Of a stretch of 64,000 nucleotides of DNA, positions 31,640-41,913 are shown piece after piece. The DNA lies in the NCBI GenBank assembly GCA_037349105.1, contig JAYJMM010000124.1:964501-1028500 (forward strand). The letters are read 5' to 3'. A program made the position numbers and the translations under genes. Every line of letters begins with the position of its first letter. Position 1 is the stretch's first letter. The notes beneath the pieces are model-generated. The model was given only the letters and a program-made list of their open reading frames with translations. It had not been told where the DNA came from and ran no database searches. Source of the stretch: Limnomonas spitsbergensis (taxonomy: Eukaryota; Chlorophyta; Chlorophyceae; Chlamydomonadales).

Positions 31640-33108
31640 GTGGAACAACGAGAGGAAACCGTGAGCCAGAGAGTGAACAGCGATGACTGCCAGGATGCGA
31701 CGAATGTGAAGTCGAATCGTCGTCGTCATCAGGCGTTGCAGCTCCCGTCCAAACCAATCGAAGCTGTTGTCCTCGACATAAATCTGTTGTTCAAGTCCCC
31801 CGAGCAGGCTGCAGCTCTAAAAGCAATTGGAGATGCATCGAAAAACCCGGCTCTGCCTCGTCTTTATCGAATCCAAGGTCCATGAGGCACTGGTAAATCG
31901 TTCTTCATAAAGACGTTGATCGGTGCCTTGACCCTAGCTCAAAAAAAGGTTATACTGTGTGCTTCCACTGCCAAAGCTGCCAATGGGTTGGGCAATAATG
32001 CGACTACGTCACATGGTGCATTTGGGTTTACTGGATCGGATTATGATTACCTGACTTCTGTTCCCTTATCCATTTTATCAAGCTAGCAGACGTCATCATC
32101 ATTGACGAGGTGGGAATGCTGCAAGCAGAAATGCTCCAAAAAATTCACAACCGATGTATTGAATGTTGTAATGAGGCGTCTGCTGCGTTGCCATTTGGTG
32201 GCAAGCTTGTGATTTTGACAGGGGACATCCATCAGTTGCCAGCGGTGTGTAAGAAATGTCGTGATGTCCACACTTGTCCCCATCAGCCAACCAAGTAGTT
32301 GATGTGGTCAATGTTTAACCTTTTCACCTTCTCTGAAAACCACAGGCAGTCTGACCCCTCCCAAGCCCCCTTTGTCTCTTTGTTAAACTACCTGCGGTTA
32401 AATGCCCCAACTGCTGCCGATTTGGCTTATGCTGCCTTTAAAATCCTTCATGACAGAATCCTGCCTGTTGGCATGACCCCTGATATTGGCCCTGACGATG
32501 TTATCATAGCTCCTACCAATGAATTAGTTGACTCCTATAACGCTATTCAAGTGAAAAAATTCTATGCACCTGATGACATTGTTACCCTGACTGCTAAAGA
32601 TGAGTTTTCTAAAATGCACCTGCTCTCTCTTGCTGACCAGGAAAAGCTGAAGGGACGCCTGTCTAACACATCTGATTTGCCATCTGAAATATCACTTGCT
32701 GTTGGCTGCCCTATAATGATCACCAGGAACCAAAAGTACATGGGCCTGGCTAACGGTGATGTAGGAGTCGTTTCCTATGTCAGCAATACCAAGCTCAAGA
32801 TAAAAAAGGAATTCGATGGTGTCATGCGTGAAATCACTGTTGGGAGGGAATATGAGTGTGTCCGAGTTGGGAACACAAGCATTGAGAGGTATATGTACCC
32901 TGTCCGCTTGGCCTATGCTCGCACTGTATTTAAAGTTCAAGGTGAAACTGTCACCGGCAAGCTTTTCATACATGTTGAGGGTATAGAAACACCCGGCGAG
33001 GCTTATGTTGCTTTCTCACGCCCCACTAATCTTGCCAATGTCACTATTCTGCCTGCAGGTGTCACCCTGATTCCCTCGATGTTAACCCCCCACATACCCA
33101 CTGTTTAA
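31640..33108 (+). pseudogene. Pif1-family helicase, decayed, inside the retrotransposon
   Basis: Superfamily 1B helicase motifs in order: Walker A GP-stop-GTGKS at 31880-31900, IIIDEVGML (motif II, about 32095), LVILTGDIHQLPAV (III), FSENHRQSD (IV), GCPIMITRN…GLANGDVGVV (V) and the C-terminal …FKVQGETVTGK…EAYVAFSR (VI). Pif1 proteins unwind DNA and G-quadruplexes; relatives are also the helicase part of Helitrons. Three lesions: TGA within Walker A (31883-31885), a one-base frame change near 32080, and TAG at 32296-32298. It lies on the same strand as pol, between pol and the polypurine tract. No Rep/HUH domain was found nearby, so a Helitron is not shown. Downstream exons may belong to the same gene. 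Confidence 0.85.
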
Positions 33109-33310
33109 CAAAAAAATGTGTGCTGAGGGTTAGGGTTAGTTAGTACAGTACTACAGTTGGGGGTAAAATATTTTATTTCTTTCCACTTGGCAGTGGAAGC
33201 ACACAGTTAATAACATTTCTCTAATATGTACGAATCTAGTGTAAACAACTCCTCCTTGTGCCTGATTTGTGATGCATGCACAACTACGGTTTCTTTTTCC
33301 TTGTTCTGCA

Positions 33311-33605
33311 GGCAGTGCATTTATGCCAGGCAGCCTTGAGGACATCCTTGACATGGTCCAAGCTGAGGATGTGGAGGCCTTCGACCCTAACATCGAGCCT
33401 ATGTCCGTCAAGCAATCAACATGGCTTAATGACATGGGCATCTTGCCAGCCGACATAGATGGCTTCACCTACGCCGAAGCCAGCGACCTTATTGATGAGA
33501 AGAAGGATGCGTTCAATGCCTTTAAGCTGGGTCTTGAGGGTTCCAGGCCAGCTTCAGGGAGACAGCGCCTCAAGGCGTCACAGATTGGTCTGACGCTGCC
33601 ACCAG
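33311..33605 (+). CDS. Candidate exon downstream of the helicase
   Basis: Open stretch bordered by a good acceptor (TTGTTCTGCAG, ending 33310) and donor (CACCAG|GTGAAC). It encodes a helical, acidic segment containing KQSTWLNDMGILPADIDG and TYAEASDLIDEKK. A similar Q…L…(T)xAEASxLI pattern appears in the next exon, so the two carry short helical repeats. Probably the C-terminal region of the passenger helicase gene. Confidence 0.5.
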
Positions 33606-33816
33606 GTGAACATTACAAATCATGATTTGCCCCTTCAATGAATTCTGATGTCCCCTAATTTAGCTGTCCCTTATTTTCCTGCCTGCCCATACGTGTCAAT
33701 TTCCTGTCAATTTACCAAACCTCATTATTTGCCTCCTTATTCACCCTGCCTTATTTATCTGTGATTTACCTACTTATTCACCATGCCCCTTGATTTACCT
33801 GTCCATTCATGCTCAG

Positions 33817-34098
33817 GCTGTACAATTTTGGAGGCCAAGGAGATGATAAGTGACCACATCGTGATGCAGGGTGCGCAGAACAAGCCAGATGACGTACCCC
33901 CTACAGAGCCGCAGCTCACCCTCTTACGAAGACGGCTGGGTGACAAGTTTGTTATGCCTGCAAGCAAGGCTGCAGCCTCAGCCCTTATTTCGAGTATGAC
34001 AGTCTCAGCTGCCTCCGTTGCACAAGACAAGCCTGCAACTGCAGCCCAGCTGAAGTACATCCTCGGTCTCCTCCAAGGCTTAAACAAGGGTACAGCTC
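33817..34098 (+). CDS. Candidate second downstream exon, helical repeats
   Basis: Acceptor TTCATGCTCAG before 33817 and donor CTCAG|GTCAGC after 34098. Encodes …TEPQLTLLRRRLGDKFVMP…KAAASALISS… then …TAAQLKYILGLLQGLN…, two more copies of the QL/…/A-A-S-x-LI pattern seen in the preceding exon. A further piece at about 34440-34594 (DIYINAVYDRFVDSDPTTTQ…, ending TAG) may be the last exon, but its acceptor is not clear. Confidence 0.45.
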
Positions 34099-34616
34099 AG
34101 GTCAGCCATGCCCTTTGTGACTCACACATTGCAATTGAGCTACAGTTAGCTAAGAGGCTAGGCCTATCATGCTTATGCAGCACATATAGGTCAAGAATTT
34201 TCAAATTGCTTCTCATTCGTGCAGCCCACTATGTTGCTCCCGCCTTTGCCCGCTTTGATGCACTTGCAAGCATGATCTTTTGCACTTTCATCTCCATTTT
34301 CATGTTTTGGCCTGTTGTGGTCTTTGCTCTCACATGCCTGTTAGGTGCTCTCCACTTTTCAATTTTCTTTTTCCAGATTTTAATATATCTCCTTCCCACA
34401 AACCCACGTCCATTTTTGATCATGTGATTCTGTTAATTACGACATTTACATCAATGCCGTGTACGACAGATTTGTGGACAGTGATCCAACCACCACCCAA
34501 GCACAGCAGCTGATTACACAGTTGAAGCAAAAGGCTGATAAGAACAAGGCTGCTAGAAACCGTGGCTGGTGTCAGAGATGTTTTTTAGTCTAGCTGTTAC
34601 ATTCTGACATGTTTCG

Positions 34617-34812
34617 CAGTAAACCTTGGCAGTGAACTAGTGTTTGGCAGTGAACTTTGGCAGTGAACTAGTGTCTGACAGTGAACCAGTGTTTGGCAGT
34701 GAACTAGTGTTTGACAGTGAACCTTGGCAGTGAACTAGTGTTTGGCAGTAAACCTTGGCAGTGAACTAGTGTTTCACAGTGAACCTTGGCTGTGAACTTG
34801 TGTATGACAGTG
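34617..34812. repeat. ~21/42-bp minisatellite
   Basis: About eight to ten copies of GGCAGTGAACTAGTGTTT and GGCAGTGAACCTT variants in alternating order, between the passenger gene and the 3' LTR. Confidence 0.9.
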
Positions 34813-35060
34813 ATCTTGCAGTCTCCTTTTGTAATCGTCATGAATGCAGCCAAACACCTGTATCACCACATCTTCCAGTCCACACAAAGTCAGATTCCCA
34901 TACAAAGGTTTTTACCCATTTGCACTAGCTGTAATAGAACCGGGGCCTATAACCACTCACTACACGTTGTGATAAAGATTAATCTCTATCTTACCAGCCG
35001 ACTTATCCAGCTACAAGTCGCTACAGCCTACGCTCCTTGCAGCGCGTTATGCACGCAGCA

Positions 35061-35072
35061 AAGGGGGAGGTG
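35061..35072 (+). other. Polypurine tract
   Basis: AAAGGGGGAGGTG lies directly before the 3' LTR, the expected primer for plus-strand synthesis. Its position shows that the helicase region is inside the retrotransposon's transcribed internal part. Confidence 0.8.
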
Positions 35073-35515
35073 TGTAGTGGTCTTGGACCCCCCAGTCCAG
35101 TTAACTCAGTACATGTCTCCTAGTATCCAGTACGCGAACACAACCGTTGTCACACTGCGTAGCTAACAGTGTGAGAGCAGTTGCGTGTCGTTAAGATCTC
35201 TAACAACCTTCGGTTGTACGACATGAACCTTCCAGCCTTTAGAGCCTTATCCGGGCTTGCCATCTGCGGAGCGCCTACATAAGTGCGCCCCGCTAGTAAA
35301 CCGGAAGTCTCTCGACAGAGATAAGTTTATTCTACCAAGCTCAATACTTGGCTTCCACCTATAAATCCCCCACCAGTCTAATCCTCTGCCCCGGAGTCCC
35401 CGGAGTCCCCGAAGTCCCCGAAGCCCCGAGTAACAAGTGAGTCTCTCTAGTCATCCAGCCCAGTTCTAGTCTTGTACAAGTAGTCTTTGTCCCTACCGGA
35501 CTGAAGATCACTTCA
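35073..35515 (+). repeat. 3' LTR
   Basis: 443 bp, TGTAGTGGTC…ACTTCA, about 99% identical to the 5' LTR (four differences), followed by the ATTTG duplication at 35516-35520. Confidence 0.97.
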
Positions 35516-35526
35516 ATTTGTGTTGC

Positions 35527-35569
35527 GATTTGGTCAGGCTTTCTAAAGATTCCGCATGATGGATCACCG
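35527..35569 (+). repeat. 43-bp inverted repeat, left arm, unit 2
   Basis: GATTTGGTCAGGCTTTCTAA…GGATCACCG. Its exact reverse complement is at 37075-37117. The same pair is at 45766-45808 / 47314-47356 in unit 3; unit 4 has only the left arm (53931-53973). Confidence 0.95.
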
Positions 35570-36681
35570 TCCCGACACGATTGACGCCTCGGTTATTTGT
35601 TGCAATTTACGCAACGACAACAACCCTTAACTAAGATAACAGACGCTCCTCGACAGATAGATGTGCCCACGTCCCCTCACATGCCAGAGACCCACTCAAC
35701 CATACTGAAGCACAGTGTGATAAATTATGCGTTTTCTACGTGAAAGAAAGTACAACGTGTAGGAGCGGGAGAGGTGGCCAATCGCAGGTCAAATCGTGCC
35801 CGACACGGTCAAGAACGACTCAACGGACGACTCAGTCAACGAACGACTCAACGGACACTCTTGTTCGTGTTGTAAACCGGTCCATGCGTCCAGCCCGGTA
35901 ACATGTTTTCCCCTCCACCCCATCTCCACCCCCACAGATGACAAAAAAATCACCGCACTACTGGTCTCGCCGGCCAAGGCTTGCGCTACAACTGGTTGTC
36001 GCCAGCCATTGCCTTGTGGGCTAGGAGGCTGAGGCGCAGGGCCCTACCGCACCTTAGTAACCATAGCCGTTTTTAGAAGCAAGCAGAACAGCATAAGAGA
36101 ACCGATGCATGCATGAGAGGAACTGTGGTTATTTGGTCCATCATTTACATGGCATGTTCAAAATGAAACGTGTAGCTATTTAGTTGTATGCAAATAACCA
36201 AACGCATGAGCGTGAGACAAGAATGAGGGAGGATAATATTTTGCCATCAGAATTCGATCAATAAATGTGTTTCATTTCATTCGAATGTTTTCATAATTTC
36301 CTACTTGGCATGACAGTAGTGGCTGTCACTAGGTTGGTTGGCCCATGTTTGTTAAGCATTTCAACTAACTACTATTCGGCTGATTACGATACGTGGCATG
36401 GGGATTATGTTGTTGCATGCCCTACTGCTTGGGACGCATGCATTCCACGATTCCGGCACGGTTGAAGTATGGATGACAATTGACAAGTGTAAGAGTTTAC
36501 GCACTCAGCATGACACGCCTTGAAAATCAAATATTGGACAGAGTAGTCGCTCAGTCACGAGTGCTCTATATATGGCGTCAATGCAAATTATGAAAACAAA
36601 ACATTCGTCTCATAGGGTTCATGCATGGAGTTCGATAACATGATAAAACGACGAAACATGGAACTAGCTATAGACAGTTAG

Positions 36682-36727
36682 TATAAAATTCAGCCAGCTG
36701 ATTGCATACAGCTGGCTGAATTTTATA
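36682..36727. other. Perfect 19-bp hairpin, unit 2
   Basis: TATAAAATTCAGCCAGCTG, an 8-base loop ATTGCATA, then the exact reverse complement. The same hairpin is at 46921-46966 (unit 3) and 55561-55606 (unit 4). Possible terminator, small-RNA precursor or transposon remnant. Confidence 0.85.
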
Positions 36728-37074
36728 ATATCGCATTACAAAGTACCAAGTATCAATCTGAAAAGTAAAGAAAACCAACACCATTTTAGAGTGAGGGAGT
36801 TAGAGTGTGGCACTTTTTTTAGTGAGGCATTTAGAGTGGGCAACATTGTCGCCTACGCACGAGACCACTTCTTAGAACTGGACTCTAGCTTGGCATGAAC
36901 CTTATCCAATGAACCTTTTCCATGACGCATGTAAGTCGTGTTAAGAGGGTCTTGTCAGCATGCAGTGCACCTGTGTGTGCTAAGGGTGCCATGCAAGGTA
37001 GCATGCAGTGCATAAGTTGTGTGTTAGGGGTGCCATGACATGTTCATAGTGCATACGTTGTGTGTGATAGGGGG

Positions 37075-37117
37075 CGGTGATCCATCATGCGGAATCTTTA
37101 GAAAGCCTGACCAAATC
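37075..37117 (-). repeat. 43-bp inverted repeat, right arm, unit 2
   Basis: Exact reverse complement of 35527-35569; the arms enclose about 1.5 kb. The sequence immediately left is a degenerate piece of the 46-bp GCTAGGGGTGCC satellite. Confidence 0.95.
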
Positions 37118-37340
37118 ATTTTTTCCTAAGTCCGTCACCTTTGAAGAGGAGCGCATGCCATTAAATACTTGCATTACTTGTTATTTATCGACCTCGATTC
37201 CGACCGTATCAATTGCCCAGAGGGCCTCCACGGAAGCGGGGGTGTTGCAGGCGAGGGTGGACTAATCGCTGCTGCAGCCCATCCTGATGAGGCGCGTTTA
37301 TCTAAAGCTGCAGGTCCTACTTTTACTGGTATGAAGCGTG

Positions 37341-38180
37341 CCTGAACCTTCGCCAACTACAAGAGCATTCACTGCATTTTGGTCTGCAGTTTCAGCCCAC
37401 ATGCACAGCATTGAGCCAGCGAACACAGCATCCCACCTTTTTGGGGCAACATCTTACATGCATGAGCAGTTTCCACCAGCACTGGCAGCCCCCGAATGCA
37501 TGCCCAGCCCCCCGCATGCATGCACGGTACCCCGCCCGCTTGCATGCACTACCGGACTACCCCCCGGCCACATGCGCACCGCTTGCATGCACAGCTCCCA
37601 CCCACATGCACACTGCCTACATGCACACACCCCTGCCCACATGCACAGCATCCCGCCTGCTTGCAGAGCGCCCCACACGCATGTGCATTCCTTGCATGCA
37701 CAGGTCCTCGCTTGCATTCATATCACGTAGCCGCGCTCGCGACCCTCCACCTGCATTCTTAGCTCCTTCCCACATGCAAACATCCCGCCCGCATACACAC
37801 TACCCCCCGCCTGCCAATATTGCAGCATCTCTCGTGACTGTATGCTAGAGAACCCAGCCAAGGATCCACGAGTCATGAACATTCTCACAGGCTGCAGTTC
37901 ACGGGGGGATCTGGTCCGCATCTGCGAGAATACCGGCGATGATTTCACTGCGTGATCCATGACAGAGGAGGGGCTAACGACTCACAGCTGCTCTGCAAAG
38001 AGGTGTGGGCAGACATGCGGCCAAATCTCGTGGGGGGACCAGAAGCTGCCTGACATGACATGTGGCGTCTTCAGGTTGGGTGGACTGCTGAAGGTCAAGT
38101 TGCATACCCGTATGCACCGTGCTTTAATCCCGCCTGGGCGTTTCGAGGCAGATGGATCAAAGTTCTCCTTGCTGAGGTAA
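37341..38180 (+). CDS. Candidate exons and low-complexity insert, unit 2
   Basis: Protein-like frames: about 37230-37346 (…GLIAAAAHPDEARLSKAAG…), 37341-37500 (…PTTRAFTAFWSAVSAHMHS…), 37841-37955 (MLENPAKDPRVMNILTG…) and 37959-38180 (…LGGLLKVKLHTRMHRALIPP…). Between them, 37500-37830 is a CATGCACA-rich minisatellite. Pieces are in different frames with no certain splice sites. I do not recognise a family; it could be a broken gene. Identical in unit 3 at 47580-48419. Confidence 0.28.
37500..37830. repeat. CATGCACA-rich minisatellite, unit 2
   Basis: Imperfect tandem repeats of about 25-30 bp around CCCACATGCACA and CTTGCATGCAC. The same array is at 47739-48069 in unit 3. Confidence 0.8.
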
Positions 38181-38370
38181 TTTGACCTAGGCTAGACTGG
38201 AAATTTGCTAACCCCAAGCTTTTCTATAAACATGTGCAAATGTACATCACGATTTGTAAGCGAAATCGATATCTGCTTCCTTGCATGAACTTTTCCTCCA
38301 CGCAATCTCGCGGAACAGGTGTGGAGGAACGGGTGGAGGAACCTTCGAAAGGGTGGAGGAACGCATTATT

Positions 38371-38399
38371 TTCCGCGGAGGGGTGGGGGGTCCGCGGAA
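38371..38399. other. G-loop hairpin, third stem type, unit 2
   Basis: TTCCGCGGA, loop GGGGTGGGGGG, TCCGCGGAA: the same 9-bp design as the A/B and C hairpins but with C-G at the variable pair. It sits in a cluster of GGTGGAGGAAC motifs (38300-38365). Also at 48610-48638 in unit 3. Confidence 0.8.
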
Positions 38400-38977
38400 C
38401 TATTGAACTATTGAGCTCATTGCCAGCGTGGCCAAGGTAATTTCCATGGCCTTTCCTTTCTACATAACGTTACTCGCAATTTTGTTTTTACCTTTCGATG
38501 TCTTCCCGGCGATTTGGCGTGGATGGGGGCAGCAAACGACGGCACTATCGATGATGGATTGATGGAGCGTGCGATTTACTGCCACACACAACAGCGAGCG
38601 ATCTACAGCCACAGATAATGTTACGTTACTTCCGTAGTCGGCCTGCAAGGGAGAGTAACAGAACGATATGCAGAAATGAAAGACACTGCAAGGAAGAATG
38701 CACGAAAGAAATGAAACAGGCGACAGGAAAGAGCGCTGCAAAGGTCACCCATACATAACTCCAACCTTCGCCATTCTTCCTCCATCTCACGCCTCGTGGA
38801 ACAGGGGTTTGGGAACATGTGGATGAACTTTTGAACACTTTCGATTTTTTTCTCCACACTTGTTTCCTTTCCCAATCAGAAACGGGTTGTTAGTTGTTAC
38901 ACGTTTCCGTACGACGGGGTTCCCGAGAAACTGCCTGTGGATAGACATTTTATTCGACGGGGCGTCATACACAGCCT

Positions 38978-40743
38978 GTTTCTGATTGACTGCGGAGAAA
39001 AAAATGTACGACGGTCTAATTGCCTGCGGAAGAGTTCCGCAGAGGTCGTTTCTGATTGGACCCTGCGGAACGAGACCGTGCAGGGTTCATGGCGTACTAT
39101 AGTATTGCCGATTGTGTGCACATTATCCCTTCATTTCTCTTTCTCTTCACAACGTTTCGACCGCATCTCTTCCTAATAACAATATGCCTCCAATGGCTGT
39201 CGGTACCCTCGGCCTTATCCAGTCCTCGAAGGTTCGTAGAAGGATGCCTGACGCGGCCTTTGTCCAGGGTCGCCGCCGCGGCCACTGCCCGATAGGTTAA
39301 GGGACAGAAAAATACAGGGGTTCTAATATGTAATTAATGTCAATTCGAAGGCCTAAAATTTTCCGCAGACTGTGGAAGTTCCGAGGAGGGGGGGGGGGTC
39401 CTCGGAAAAAAGGCCGCACGTGGGTCTTCTAAAGGTCTGCGGAGCAGTTCCACAGACCCCGTTTCTGTACGACAGGGCCTGCGGAGGAGTTCCGCAGTCA
39501 ATCAGAAACGGGCTGACAGCCTGTCAGCACGTTTCCGATTGAGGACCCCGGAACAAACGTGTACGACGGTCTTCTGGTCTTCGGGAGATTTCCGGGGAGG
39601 GTGTTTCTGCAAACACCCCGGAGCCACACACCCGCACGTGAGGCCACGTAATCTTGCGTGGTTCAGGGTGTACTACGGTATTGCTGAATGTGTGTCTATA
39701 TGTTCTCTGCGCTGTTGCTGCTGCTTCTGCTTCTGCTGCTGATGATAATGATGATGATAGGGACGACTCGCTCGCGGAGTGACCAAGGCCGAGGCGGCCC
39801 GCGGCCTTTCTGCAGGGCCGCCCCCATCACTACCGCCCAATGAGATCATGGGAAGAAAAATGCGGCGATTCATATTTATAAACAAAAGCTATTCGAAGGC
39901 CTGAAAACTCTCCGGGGTCTTTGGAATTTCCGGGGAGGGGGGGGGGTCCCCGGAAAAACAAGAGACGTACTGTACGACTCTTGGTGGTCTTAAGGCTCCG
40001 GAGATTTTCCGGGGTCCAGTGTTTCAGCTCAAAACACACCGGAAACACCCAGGAAAGTTTCCGGGGTCCAATCGGAAACGTGCTGTGTTTCTGATTGACT
40101 GCGGAGGGGAAAAAAGTACGACGGTCTAATGGCCTGCGGAAGAGTTCCGCAGAGGTCGTTTCTGATTGGACCCTGCGGAACGAGACCGTGCAGGGTTCAG
40201 GGCGTACTGTAGTATTGGTATTGCCGATTGTGTGCACATTATCCCTTCATTCTCTTACTCTCCACAACGTTTCGACCACATCTCTTCCTAATAACGATAT
40301 GCAAAGGCGAACATCAGGGGAGTGTTGAACGGCATGGTCTGACGTGTGGTTTGGGTGAGGATCCGGCCGTCATCTGCCAAACTTTTTGGGTCCACGAATT
40401 CCTGTGCGTTATCAGAATATCAGGCCACTGCTGCTGCTGCTGCTGCAGCGGCTGCTGTCTCGAAGGGTCGTAGAAGGATGCCTGACGCGGCCTTTGTCCA
40501 GGGTCGCCGCCGCGGCCACTGCCCGATAGGTCCATGGACAGAAAAATACAGGGGTTCTAATATATAATTAATGTCATTTCGAAGGCCTAAAATTTTCCGC
40601 AGACTGTGGAAGTTCCGAGGAGGGGGGGGGGGTCCTCGGAAAAAAGGCCGCACGTGGGTCTTCTAAAGGCCTGCGGAGCAGTTCCACTGACCCCGTTTCT
40701 GTACGACAGGGCCTGCGTTGGAGTTCCGCAGTCAATCAGAAAC
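38978..40743. mobile_element. A-C-B nest of small inverted-repeat elements, unit 2
   Basis: A 38978-39509 (ends GTTTCTGATTGACTGCGGA), C 39525-40085 (ends CAGCACGTTTCCGATTG, with similarity extending through GGACCCCGGAA) and B 40087-40743 (ends as A). A to C spacing is 15 bp and C to B one base. Hairpins: 39379-39407 (A-T stem type), 39928-39955 (G-C type) and 40613-40641 (A-T type). A and B are paralogous over roughly 500 bp and share GCCTGACGCGGCCTTTGTCC, but differ in a central insert that in B holds a CTG microsatellite. Confidence 0.75.
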
Positions 40744-40836
40744 AGACTGATATTACTGTCGTTATAAGAACAAGTATCACTCGCTTTCAGCTCGCTGTCC
40801 GGAGGGGCAGAAGTGTGGCAAAGGAAGGGTGGCTGG

Positions 40837-41668
40837 CAGGGACACAGGATACGGCCCGTATGGGCAAAAAATCCCGTAACGTAACGTATCGTTACGGTCC
40901 ACCACGGTGGTGCACCGACTGAAAATCCGCACTTTTGGAGTATGTGTGGAATGACCGCGCGCGCGAGATTCCACACAGCGACACGACCATCGCTAGTGAT
41001 AGGCCCAGCAACTGGTGCATGGCACATTTGCAGCGATGCATCGCGCAAAACATATGCTTCTTGAAGAGACTTTACAATGGCATTGTGAGTTTGTGAGCAC
41101 AGATAGTAAGGAACGCAGACGCATGTCATGTTAGTTCGGACAGCCCGTTCGAAATTTCGTGGATAATGCACCCGTTTAACGCTTGGGGATCCTTCATTCG
41201 TCTCTTACGTTCACCTTCCAATGAACTAGCACTTCAGGAGCTCACGGAATTCAAGCATGTAGCTCAGCTGCTCATATAGTCAGATGTAACAGATCAGGTG
41301 GGAGAGTGAGACGTAAGAGGAACTGATTCAAGTACTCAACTGAGAGGGGATGTGCTAGTGCTTATACGGACTGGGTAAAATTAGGAGTTGACAATCCATC
41401 ATTGCCCGAATGATTGTCTGCTTAAACTAGCATTCTGCATGGTCAATCTGCAATCTGCATGCGTACATGGTGACCCTTAGGGGTACTTGGGGGCCATGCA
41501 AGATTGCATGGGGGCTGGCATGCAGCCATGCATGCCGGTTTGGGCCATGGCATTTCCACCTCAAATATGGGATCTGGGGGGGGGGTCGTATTGAATCCCG
41601 TATCGGGCCAAAGGCCCGTATCGTAACGTAACGTAGCGTGATACCGTAACCCGTTCCCTGTGTCCCTG
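40837..41668. mobile_element. hAT-like non-autonomous element B, unit 2 copy
   Basis: 832 bp, same ends and flanking GTGGCTGG/ATGGCTGG as the unit 1 copy. Confidence 0.85.
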
Positions 41669-41913
41669 ATGGCTGGAGGTACTGTCGGGGAAAAGGACTT
41701 AGTACGGCAAAGTCCTTCCTAAAGTCCTTTGCAGCCTCGCCACTTCAAACTGCAGCCTCACCACTTCGAGGCCGAGAGATCTGATTTTAAAAAACTGTTC
41801 ACCTCATGTAATGACAACTTTCCTTTGCGTTTGATGCCTATCCCCGTCGCCTCGTACGGCTCGTACAAAAGCGCTCGCACAGCCAGTGACTGCTGGCTTA
41901 AATCAGAGCTCCA

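Larger units (their letters stand above)
23307..35515 (+). mobile_element. Chromovirus-type Ty3/gypsy LTR retrotransposon with passenger helicase
   Basis: 12,209 bp with 443-bp LTRs that differ at four positions, so the insertion is recent. Order: 5' LTR, primer-binding site, gag, UAG, pol (protease, RT, RNase H, integrase, chromodomain), about 4.5 kb of extra sequence with a decayed Pif1-like helicase, polypurine tract, 3' LTR. A 1163-bp hAT-like element interrupts the integrase. Without it the element is about 11 kb, unusually long because of the extra 4.5 kb. It is present once in the array, so it inserted after the array formed. Confidence 0.97.

Noticed and set aside
31860..32300. Alternative genetic code or selenocysteine explaining the stops in the helicase
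   Set aside because: Other genes here use TAG, TAA and TGA as normal ends, and a frameshift accompanies the stops, so decay is simpler.
30547..35072. A complete Helitron nested in the retrotransposon
   Set aside because: Only the Pif1-like helicase is seen. No Rep/HUH motif, and no convincing TC…CTRR ends with a terminal hairpin between A and T.
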